The notes under the pieces are model-generated. The model made no database searches. It had not been told where the DNA came from and worked only from the letters and a program-made list of their open reading frames with translations. Below are positions 46,172-56,300 of a stretch of DNA of 64,000 bases, piece by piece (the first letter of the stretch is position 1; the number at the start of each line of letters is the position of its first letter). The stretch covers positions 739,592-803,591 of the forward strand of contig JAESIW010000137.1 of the NCBI GenBank assembly GCA_016802295.1, in the 5' to 3' direction. Position numbers and translations under genes: made by a program. The DNA is from Brachionus rotundiformis. Taxonomy: Eukaryota > Rotifera > Eurotatoria > Ploima > Brachionidae.

Positions 46172-46575
46172 ATAAATAAAAATTTAATTAAAATTTGAAT
46201 TTTGTCTTAAAAATATCTATTTATATTTTATTTCATTTTACAGTAATTATTTAAATAGAATTTATTTAACTCTTTAGAGATGCAGAAAGAAGAGATTTAA
46301 TTAATTTAATCATTTTTGGTACATTTGTGTAAATTTAAATGGACCAGTTGAGAAATGCAAGTCCCCGAGAAGTAAAAGAGGAAGCTTTGGTCATTGAAAA
46401 AGCGGAAATGCGGAGGTTTTTTGTTTACCGTCAGTGATCATTAAGAAAGTTGACATCTGATTAGGTCCAAAGTCATTTTTAATTTTTTAACTTCCAGAAA
46501 GATGGTGATATATTAAAATTTTTGAATTTAAAATTTTAAGATGCAAAACTACAAGGAAGGAATTTATAAAAGAAA

Positions 46576-47127
46576 CTTGGGAGCTTCATCTTTAAGTTGA
46601 TGATCGATTCTGAATATAAGTTCCATTCAAAGAGTTTATCTTTAGATATTTGAATAAATCGTTAATTTAATATAAATGATTTTAATCTAACACGATTTAC
46701 ATGTTGCGTAAATTTTAAGAATAAATATTTTTAAAAAAAATACTTTCTCAACATTTAATTAATTAGATTAGATAAAGTTTTTAAATTTGTTTTTTGTAAA
46801 GTTTATTTTTAAGCTTCAAAAATATTAGCAGGAAATAATTTATTCGAATTTTATAATTGAACTTCATTTTTAAATTTAATTTTAAATGCTAGATTACAAA
46901 TAATTTTGAATTAAATTACTAAAATTAACAAAAAATGAGTTTGTACATATAAATTTAAAGATCGATTCAATGGGTTTAAAATTTTTTTTTTAATTTACAT
47001 AACATGAAAAGAGTATTATATTAAAATTAAATATATAAATAAGTTAAAGATTAATTAAAATATCTAAAGATAAACTCTTTGAATAGAAATGATATTTTGA
47101 ATTGATCATCAACTTCAAGATCCCAAC
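46576..47127. repeat. Imperfect fold-back (inverted repeat) element
   Basis: The arm 46576-46700 and the reverse complement of 47020-47127 align over about 100 bases. Shared stretches are AAGTTGATGATC, CATTCAAAGAGTTTATC (or TATTCAAAG...) and TTTAGATATTT. About 320 bases of AT-rich DNA lie between the arms. It contains no ORF, so a MITE or a fold-back transposon relic is the simplest reading. Confidence 0.6.
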
Positions 47128-47379
47128 TTGAGAAAAGTTTGGCGGCAATTGGAAAGAATTATAAATGAATTTTTGTACTGAACAAGCTTCAATTTTCAAT
47201 TCCAAAGTCAGATAGAAGATCAATACTTAAACTGATCTTGACTAAGAACTTGACTGCCATTTTAGTATTCATACGCCATTTTGGTTGTTTGATTAAAAGT
47301 AATATTGGTTAAGCCAGCGCAAAGACGTATTCACTTTGATAAAAATTACTAACCCTAAAGGAGTTATTTTTAAGTCATA

Positions 47380-47405
47380 AGTTAAGTCACGTCAATGACT
47401 TAACT
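47380..47405. other. Perfect 10-bp palindromic stem
   Basis: AGTTAAGTCA, a 6-base loop, then TGACTTAACT. No T run or gene end is attached to it, so a role as terminator is not supported. Confidence 0.4.
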
Positions 47406-49110
47406 TTTTTAAAAAATTAAATTTTCAACTCGCCTAAAACCAATTATTTTTTATTAATTTTTCCTGAAGAGTGACCACAACCTCCAAGTAGGATGTTAAA
47501 GAGCAACTACTAAGCTTGCCTTTGAGTACTCAGGGACCTCGGTAGGCCAAAGGAACATAGAGAAACAAGGTCCTGAAAGAAAACTTTCGTTTTAAAAATT
47601 TAAAAAATTTTAAATTTCAAAGTGCAATTTCTCTGTCAGTTTTTAGAGTTTCCCTGCACTTTAAAAGCCAAAGTTCTCAGAATTTAGTGCTTTATAAGTG
47701 ACTAAAATTTAGTCTTGGAACTTAAAGGACTGAGTTCACAATTCAATTTTGAAAAATCGAAAAAAACGCGTTTTTTGGACTTTTTCAAAGTGTGTCACTA
47801 TGAATTCATGGTCCAATTGCATAACCACAGGTCAGACTCTAAAAATCTTAACATAATGCGTTATCAAGACTTGATTTCAAGTCAAAAATAAACACAATTT
47901 TAAAATTAAGCATTTGGTGCAGCACCAAAAATAAAGAAAAATAATATTATAAAATATAAAAAAATCCAAGAAATATCTGCAGAAAGAAGAGATTTATATT
48001 ATTTTATTTATTTTTAAAAAATAAATCTCAAATACAATGCTGATAGTATATCTCAAATATCAAAAAGCCTTAGCATCAGTTTGTTCAATGGTCGGAAGTA
48101 TCATGTTGATGCCAGTGTTGAAGACAGAGTATTATCTTGTATAAAGTATTCTCAATCGGTCACCATAGATCTAATTGTTGCTGAAAAGAAGGAATATTTG
48201 ATTCATAGAAGCTTGTATTGTTATTTGAAGACTTTAAAAGATCCTTTATTTAATGTTTATCTCATTAGTTAAAAAATATGTGTTCAAAAGATTTTGTGAT
48301 ATGACTTGGAATTGTAAAGATTAATTTAAAATTTAATTGTAATTATGAAATTCGAAATTAATTTCAGTAACTATTTTGTTTTATTTTTAATTCAAATTTT
48401 TGTCTCATCAAAATTATTTAAATCAACTCTTTTTTTACTTTTCAATCTAAATAAAATTTATATAAAATATAATTTTTTGTATCTAATGTTATTCTTTGTT
48501 TCGGTCAAAAAAACCAGAGAAGGCCATTTGGTCGGAACGCATGGCACAAATATACTTTTTTATTCCAAAATAATTTTATTCAAAAATTAAAAAAAAAAAT
48601 TTTGTTGAATAGTTTAATCGGATCTCATCATTGTCGTTTAATTAAAGCAAAAATAAACTGATGAAAAAAATTATGTGTTTATTTTTTCATTTGATCATTA
48701 GAATCAAAAGAAGTAATTTTTTCTCATGAATGCTGAATTTTATTAGTAAAATTTTTTTCCATCTTTAATCATGGAAAATCAATCCGAAAAAATGTTTCTC
48801 ATTTAAAAACAATTTTCAAAAATCAACAGACTTCTATTATCTATTTAAATTTTTAAGAATTTGAATTTGAAAAATTTATCCTAATTTTAAAGCAAGTCCA
48901 TTAAAGGAATTCGATTTTCCAATTGTGATTTTTATAAAATTCTAAATAAGCTAAAAAGATAAACATCTTTTTTCTTTTAAAACTCTTTTTAGATATAAAT
49001 AGACAAAAAATAAAACGTTTTTATGATTATTTTAAAATTTTAAAAGATAAGCTTTTGTCATATGAAATTAAAGCTACACATCTTTGAAAAAAATTGTCTA
49101 AAAATTTCAA

Positions 49111-49997
49111 ATGAGCAGAGGATCTTCGATAGAAAACCATAGTAAATTTACAGATAGCCTGATAAATCTTTTCGATATAAATCGTAAAAAATCAGATTTA
49201 GATTCAATAACGACAGATTCGTCCAACATGCAGTCATTGAATGACACTTTAGTCGAAGAAAATTTTCAAAATAAAGACAACTTTATTCTAAACATGTCCA
49301 AAGAAGAGCTCCTAGAAAGCATCTTTGGACCAGAATTGCATTTAAATGCTCAGAATACCACTCTTACAGAAAAGATTCGCAAAATTCTCCTTTCGAATTA
49401 TTTGCATGTGGCAATAGTGGTTTTGGTAATAATGGACAGCTTGTGTGTCACCATCGAGCTAATAATCGAAGCAGAGAACAAGAACAACAGCCATGGTCTG
49501 CATGTGGCGGAAGAAATTTTCAAATATCTCGGATTTGTAATCTTGTGTATTTTCATGGTCGAAATACTCATGAAGCTAGTTTTTGTATTCAAAGAATTTA
49601 AAGAGTCAAAGCTAGAAATTTTGGATGCCATTGTGGTAATTATAAGTTTTATTGCAGAAATAGTGGTTCTTAAACATGATGACGCTATTTCTGCCATAGG
49701 TATTTTTGTTTAAATTCTAGTCCCATTTTTTTACACTCGTTCTAATCTAAGTTGGCTTGATTGCTATTTTTCGTTTTTGGAGAATTATCAGAATTGTCAA
49801 TGGTAATTATTAGTTTAAATTTTTTGTTAAAATTTTTAATAAATCAATTAGGCTTTACGATGACAATTGAGAAACGATGCGAAGCTAAAATAGATAAATT
49901 GAAGCAAGGGATGAACGCTTTGATAAAAGAAATCGAAACTTTAAAAACCGAGCTGAACAAAAAGGAAGATTTATTGAAAAATGCCAAAATAGATTAA
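49111..49997 (+). CDS. HVCN1: Hv1-like proton channel, copy Hv1-6 (261 aa)
   Basis: Exons 49111-49699, 49752-49802, 49852-49997; introns of 52 and 49 nt; phases agree. Unlike Hv1-5 it has a cytosolic N-terminus of about 90 residues, rich in Ser, Asp and Asn. The voltage sensor is almost the same protein as in Hv1-5: D109 and E116 in S1, E151 and K155 in S2, D172 and E183 in S3, R204, R207, R210 in S4 (RFWRIIRIVNG). It differs from Hv1-5 by Leu-to-Val after the S2 Lys and Phe-to-Leu after S3. The coiled-coil tail (MTIEKRCEAKIDKLKQGM) is only distantly similar to that of Hv1-5. It lies 8 kb from Hv1-5 on the same strand, beyond two unrelated genes. Confidence 0.92.
49324..49804 (+). repeat. Gene-conversion tract, partner copy in Hv1-6
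   Basis: Gap-free match to 40315-40795, described there. It begins inside exon 1 at the TTTGGACCAGAATT block, spans intron 1 and exon 2, and ends two bases into intron 2. Confidence 0.9.
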
Positions 49998-50103
49998 AAA
50001 ATAATTTATAGATTTTTATTTAATAAATAATAGTTAAATTTTTATTTTTGATTTTAGTCTCTGATATTTTTTTTCTTGATTTTCTTTTTCCTATGAATGA
50101 AAA

Positions 50104-50571
50104 TTAATGTTTTGCTTTCATGGTTTTAATAATTACTTTTTGTTCCATATCTTGTTGTATTTTATTAACTAAATTCTTAAAATCGTCATCTAAAATAGAA
50201 TTTTTAAAATAATCAATTTTAAAAAATAACGATCTACTCAATTGGCTTATTTTTGATTGCACTTGGCCTTCTGACACCATACTTATTATTTTTGGTATTC
50301 GGTTTTGATTCAAATCTTTGAGCAGATCATCGATATGAGCCAAACTTGGTTCAAGATCAAAACTTGACGGATTTTCCTAGAATAAATTTAAAATTAAATT
50401 ATCAATTATTTTCTTCTTATTCAGATATTTACTTCATGAGCTGTTACGAATGATTCAATTTCCCTTCCTATTGCATCATGATCGAAAAAAATGTTCAAAA
50501 GCTCGCATGAAACTAATTAAATAAATAATTAAATATTCAATAAGAATATTTATTTACTTACTTGTGTTCAT
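50104..50571 (-). CDS. Small hypothetical protein, 120 aa, 3 exons
   Basis: Exons (-): 50562-50571 (ATG plus three codons), 50433-50512, 50104-50376. The first donor is a perfect GTAAGT, introns are 49 and 56 nt and phases match. The product begins MNTISCELLNIFFDHDAIG, is acidic in the middle (HEENPSSFDLEPSLAHIDDL) and becomes basic at the end (MEQKVIIKTMKAKH). It looks all-helical and soluble, without signal peptide or membrane segment. I do not recognise the family. It ends convergently 106 bases after the Hv1-6 stop. Confidence 0.65.
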
Positions 50572-51261
50572 TATTTTGGTTTGTCTTATAGATAAAATAA
50601 AATTTCGGGCTAGTTTTTTAAGAGTCAATTTTTAAATGCTCATGTGATCAAATCACATTTATAATGATAAAGTCAAATATTTAAATATTCATAATAAAAT
50701 TTAATGATATTCAATTTTTAAACTCAAAGAGTAGGTCAATACGACGCGCTGATTACACCATACTTGGCATAAAATAACTTTTATCTCCTAAATAAACATT
50801 CATCATTAAGTTTATACAGTATTATAAAGGAAAAGTAATATATTATGGTATAAATTCAAACAAAAGGTGTAATTGATAATACCTAATAATTAGTAAGACA
50901 CCAAATGTAAAGTGAATTTTTCATTGAAATTATTTTTTACAAGCCTAAAATAAATTTGGTGAAATATTTTTATTATCAAAATGAATGCGAAAATTGATTC
51001 TTTGAAAAACTTAAATAACTGTATTTAAAAGATTTAATGGTACTTTATTTTGAACTTGTTGGTAAATTTAGGAAATAAACGAAGTTTAAATATGATCAAT
51101 TTTAAATAATCATTATCAAAAGTTATAATTAAGAAAAGGTTTTTTTTATTTTAAATTTTATTTAAGAGCCACATTTTCAAAATTTTTTCAATAACTTTCA
51201 ATTTTATTTAATTTAATCAATTACAAAAATATTTTAATCTATCTTTTTTATTTATTTGTTT

Positions 51262-51300
51262 TCTGTACCGAGCTAAAGCTCCTTCAGATTAAAATAAAGT
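51262..51300. repeat. Dispersed repeat, copy A
   Basis: CTGTACCGAGCTAAAGCTCC followed by TTCAGATTAAAATAAAG. It is closely matched at 55715-55760 in the myosin intron. The core GAGCTAAAGCTC is nearly self-complementary. It may be a transposon end. Confidence 0.5.
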
Positions 51301-52304
51301 TAAAATAAAATAATTTTAAATAAAACAAGGAACTCGTCAATGCTTGGGAAAGCGGTGGATCAATTTGGTGAAGTGACAGGATATAGGGAAGTAGGCTTGA
51401 GTCGCAGCTTTGATGGATGATGAAAATGGTCAAATTCCTGAGAATGGTACCAGGAAATCAGCAAGAGTACATTCAAGGAAACATTCTAGAATGTTTTAGT
51501 TCTAGAAGTTTCAACATACCAGATCCTCTACGCATGACTCGCGTTACATAATTTTGTCAATTTTTATTTTTGTAAGCCAAAGCTAACAAATATAAATTAC
51601 AGTTATAAACCTTTAAATTCAAAATGAATCTTTTAAACCAAAACCGGCTTCAAATAAAAAGTTTGATTCTATGGAAAATATCTCAAAAAGGAAAATTAGC
51701 GCTTCATTCAATTGATATAAAGACGCGACACTTTATCTTTAGCTCTAAGAGTAAGACTGTTGTCATGTCTTTTTTAAATATTTCTTTATAAAATAAAATG
51801 AAGCACTACCTTTCCTCGTATATCTTTTATTTATATAGCGAACAGGTTTTGATTTTTCGTCCAGTACAACCATGTTAAATTTTTAAAAGTTATATATAAT
51901 ATAGTAATAAATTAAAAATTAAAAAAAAAAGTTTATATAAAAAGTTTAAATATAAAAAGAACAATATAAAATAAAGTAAAATAGTTTAATATAGAAATTA
52001 AAATTAAAGTTAGATATATTGAAATAAAGTTTATTAAAGAGCTACATTTATAATTCTGTAGGATAATATATGAAAAAAAATTTTTTTAATTAATTATCCT
52101 TCAAGTACTCACTTAATTAGAAAGTGTGATACTTATGAAGTGACAATCTTAGAATTGAATGGATGACTGAATAGGTGAGAAAATTATCTTCTTATCTAAG
52201 GTTGTAACTTCATAAATATTCCAGCATTAGCAGAAACTGCTAAATTTTATAAAAAAAAGAAATTATTCATTTAAATTTTAGTCAAAATATCAATATTCGA
52301 TGTT

Positions 52305-52418
52305 TTAATTACACTCAAATTTTTTATCTTTGTTTCCAGAATCTTTATAAGGACATCTACATATAGGGCATTTCTTTTTCTCTAGCTCTGCTAGACAGTC
52401 AGAATAAAGATTTAAAAC
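52305..52418 (-). pseudogene. Half RING-finger terminal exon, probable remnant
   Basis: The - strand reads LNLYSDCLAELEKKKCPICR followed by CPYKDSG and a stop. SDCL...KKKCPICR is the second half of a C3HC4 RING domain. The first four zinc ligands are not found in frame. The exon sits directly beside a LINE fragment, so an inserted element may have destroyed the gene. It could also be the end of a real gene whose other exons I failed to find. Confidence 0.35.
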
Positions 52419-52519
52419 TCAACAGGATTTTAAAATTTTAAAAAAATTGTTAACTTGGAAAATTTTCGTTATTATTTTGCTATGGTGACATATCACTATA
52501 TCAAATTGAAAATCTGTTT

Positions 52520-52790
52520 TCAATTTTTCCCCTCTTATTAAAAATATAAAAAGTAGCCAAATCGTCTGCAAAAAGCAAGGAGTATTGGCTATTCGTTTTG
52601 TTTCTTTTTGGTATATCGTTAATACTAAATAGAAGAGGACTTTTTACAGAGCCTTGTGGGACCCCTGCTAATTAGATATTGATCACTCAAGTATCTATTT
52701 ACATTTACTTTGAAAGATCTTGAATTCAGAGATGATCTAATCCAATGGACAAAATAAAGTGATAAGTTAATTTTTATCCTCATGCCAGAC
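52520..52790 (-). mobile_element. LINE reverse-transcriptase fragment with the catalytic FADD block
   Basis: On the - strand: RSSLNSRSFKVNVNRYLSDQ, a frame change, AGVPQGSV, SPLLFSINDIPKRNK and YSLLFADDLATF. AGVPQGS...SPLLF and FADD are conserved RT motifs of CR1/jockey-type LINEs. Frame breaks show that the copy is dead. No 5' or 3' element end is visible. Confidence 0.85.
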
Positions 52791-52804
52791 TTGGTCAAGT
52801 TTAA

Positions 52805-52890
52805 AGAAAAAGTAGTAGATATATCTCGAACCTAATATTAGGTGGATATGGCTTGATAGCCATGTAGCTTGCCATTTTAAATAAATGGTC
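52805..52890 (-). pseudogene. Decayed duplicate of a myosin exon segment
   Basis: About 85 bases nearly match 54128-54208, part of exon 7 of the adjacent class I myosin, in the same orientation. The original encodes IYLKWRSYMVLKPYPPNIRS; the copy has small indels and reads IYLKWQATWLSSHI. Shared blocks include GTGGATATGGCTTGA and CCATGTAGCTT. Homology fades on both sides. Confidence 0.75.
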
Positions 52891-53364
52891 TAAATTGTAA
52901 AATTAACTTGAACTTTCTTCTTCCTCACCTCTTCTTTTTATTACTTTCTTCTTCTCCCTCTTTTTGAGAAACGAACAGAGATAATTTAATTAAGTTCATT
53001 TTTACTAGTAAGCAAAACGTCTTCATAGTTGACCGTTCTGATGTCAAATTCAACAATCAGATATGTAGATAATAAAATAATATTATCTTCATGTTCTTTA
53101 TTTTCAAAATTATTAAATTTTTCAACTCACAAGACTTAACCTTTAAAATATAATAGTGTTAATGGATATTGAACATAAGTCTATACAATACAGGCTTGAA
53201 ATTTTGATTGAATTTCGAATTAAAAAATAAATTAATTTAAAAAACAAAAACAATCAATTAAAATTCATTTATTTAAAAAACCCGATATTGGTACAAAATA
53301 ATGTTAAGAATTACATTAAAATTGCTTTTTAAAAAAAATTAAAATAAATTAGCCTAATTATAAT

Positions 53365-56300
53365 TTAAGAAACTGGTAATAAGAGATTAATTGAATCACC
53401 CGATTTTTCAAATTTTACAGCTTTGCCATTTTTTCTAATCATTATTGATTTTGATTTGTTCTCAACTAAACATCTTGGTATCTTCAAAACGTTTACTGAA
53501 AATTTATCGCTTTCGCTTTAAATTTTAAATAATTATTAAAAATATAATGAAAAAATACAAAATTTTCCCACTTGATTCTTGTTCTGTAAATGTTAGATAA
53601 CAGTTCGGGCACTTTGTCAACTGTCGGGTCAGATGACTGCAAATAAAAGACCAAATCAGTCTCAAAATTTGAAATGCTCAATACAACAAGTTGGAACTCT
53701 GGATCATCAGTTATTGTGGCTGACTTAATGTCTTTGACCGAGATGGGACTTTTTTTGGCCTTAAATTTATCATCTGGACTAAGTCTGTACATGTATTTGT
53801 CAGTGATGACAATGGCTCTAGTTTGACATTTTATGTGTCTGTTCATCTAAAGATAATGTTATAAAATTGAATAAAATTTATTTTTAAATTTTTACTTTGT
53901 GAATAAATGACGAGAACAAGACTCGGTTGAACTTGTCTTTTTGCTTCAAGTCCGAAATAGAATTTTGATAAGTGATCGCTTTTAGGTTTTCTTTAGCCTT
54001 GGTAAGTTAATTTTAGATTAATTAGTTTTAAAGGTAAAATTTTGCCAATTACATCCATCAAATAGTCTCCTTTCCATTTTTGTGCTTGATTGCTGGAAAT
54101 GGGTCTGCTCTTGATGAGTTCATAAGAAAGAGAAAGTAGATATATCTCGGACCTAATATTGGGTGGATATGGCTTGAGAACCATGTAGCTTCGCCATTTT
54201 AAGTAAATTTTTTTCATTGTTTGGTCAATTTTTCGCAATGAATTTTTGCACTCGGGCCATTTGATCGACTTGCCATAGTCTTTTTTTGATTTAACATTAC
54301 TTCAAATAAAATAAAATAAAAATTTTGCGTTTTTTATAATTTTTAATTTTGTTTAAAGCTAACCCATAAGATTGGTTTAGATTATGGATATAATTTCTGA
54401 ATTTGAATTTTTTATAATATTGGCAAATTTTGTTTGCGGCTTTTAATTGAGCGAAATATTTCCTAGCAAGAGCACCACGCCAAAACTTGAGGAATAAGTT
54501 AAGTAAAAATTTACCAAATTTAAATACAGTAAATTACTTTTTGCAAAAATATGACAATTTTTGGCATTATCTCAGCTCGTTTGTTCTCGAGCTCAAATAC
54601 AGTTTTAGGTGATTTGATGAATATTTTTGTTATTCCATTTTTAACATCATTATCTAATCTAAGTTCTTTGATGATAACATTTACATTGTCTTTGGGCGAG
54701 CCGTGCTTGGGATTTGGCCAAGTTTTTGCCGAGATGCATTTGTATCTTTGCAGAAACTTTTCATATGTTAACCGATACGCAAAGCCAGCACGGCGAACTC
54801 TGACATTTTCAATCAGTCCCAAGTAGAATACCTGAGTTTTTACTTTTTCATAGTCGAAATTCTGGGCAACCTTCAGCTCATTGGGCTTGATACAGCGGAC
54901 ATAAAATGGGTCTTTGTTGCTCAGATTTTGGACAAGACCTATAATGGAATTTTTGAAGCGTGTAGCGACTGTAATTGGGCGCTTGGTGATCTCGTGCTGG
55001 CTCTGGGCACCCTCAGGCCACATTTGCTTCAAATGAGGGTCTTTGCTGATGTAAAGCAATCGCTTGAAATCTTGATAGAGAGAGTCTTTGTTTTTGTCTA
55101 TGAAGCCTTTGATGTTGTATTTTACATCTCCAGCGTAGTGATTTATTCTAAACTCGATCTTATGAGCCAAAGTTTTATCACTTAGGTTCGCCTTTGGTAA
55201 AAAAATTAATCAAGGCATCTAAATTTAGAATTATTTACGCTTCGACTGCTGAAATGCTTGTGTTCTTTTAATTGTTTGCTCATATGTTCCAATAAGAGTT
55301 CGTCGTCCACTTTACCAACATTGTAACTAGCCTCGTCCAATAGTGAAATGATTCCTTTGTGTGGCAGCTCGACCAAATCACATATTATCTTGTTATTGAA
55401 GTACTCAATGTGCTGCCAGTTGATGTGTTCGCGCTGATATTCCTCCTGCTCTTGTTTGAGAACGAGCTCGATAAAAAGTTGCTGTAGTTTTTCATTACAA
55501 TAATTAATACAGAATTGCTCGAATCTTAAATTTGATTAATTTAATTGATTTATTTTTAGAAATTTATAAACAAGATATATGACCATTAATCTAGCTAAAA
55601 TTGGTATTTTTAATCGCGTAAAATATATACTGAAGCTAGGATTATTTTTAATTAACAATTACAAAATTAATAAAATAATGTCAATTATATTTTCATTAAT
55701 TTATTTATTTTTTTATCTGTATCGAGCTAAAGCTCTTATAGAATAGTAAAATAAAATAAAAATATAAATTAAGTAAAGGAAAGCTAAATAAAAAAAAATT
55801 CAAGATTGGAGCTTAAAGTGTAGCAATTACACAAGGGAATTCTTTTACTAGCCTGACCACCAGTGGTACAGAGATGGTTAATCTTCCTCTGACATAGCTT
55901 TCACTCAATTCAAAAAGTCGATTTGAAACTGTAAACAGTCTTAACTTATTAAGGGCTTCATGATGTAAAACCAAAGTCAAAATTCTTGATAGAATTCTAA
56001 CTAAAATCTGATAAAGATTTTCCTAGGCAAACCTATCCAAATTATGACTTAATTCTTACGCAGTTGAGTACCTGATCCTTAAAGTTCTAAGTAAGATTCT
56101 TATCAGATCATTAAGTGTCTAAAATTTTCAAATGCAAATTTAAGATTGAGAGCTTATATTAGAATTCATTCGTTATTTTTATAAAATTATAAGATAAAAT
56201 TAAGAGTAAACAAGCAACGATTCAGGACATTTTAGGATAAGATCAAACGATATTTGCACTTATTAATAAAAAATTGAAAAAAAAAATCAATCTTTCAAAT

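Larger units (their letters stand above)
46172..49110. other. Intergenic, 2.9 kb, with a fold-back repeat
   Basis: Between the GPCR and Hv1-6. Apart from the inverted repeat arms (46576-46700 and 47020-47127) and a small hairpin at 47380-47405 I see no supported feature. An exon-like open segment at 46339-46432 (MDQLRNASPREVKEEALVIE) and a 63-codon frame at 48081-48272 have no partners and no recognisable family. Confidence 0.45.
50572..53364. other. Intergenic, 2.8 kb, repeat and pseudogene-rich
   Basis: Contains a dispersed repeat at 51262-51300, a half RING motif at 52305-52418 (-), a LINE RT fragment at 52520-52790 (-) and a decayed copy of a myosin exon at 52805-52890 (-). A block at 51330-51545 is visibly less AT-rich but has no long frame. 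I see no intact gene. Confidence 0.5.

Noticed and set aside
46339..46432. Exon-like segment MDQLRNASPREVKEEALVIE followed by a weak GT donor
   Set aside because: No downstream exon in phase and no known family; kept only as a note.
48081..48272. 63-codon plus-strand frame upstream of Hv1-6
   Set aside because: Not related to the Hv1 N-termini and no domain or splice partner found.
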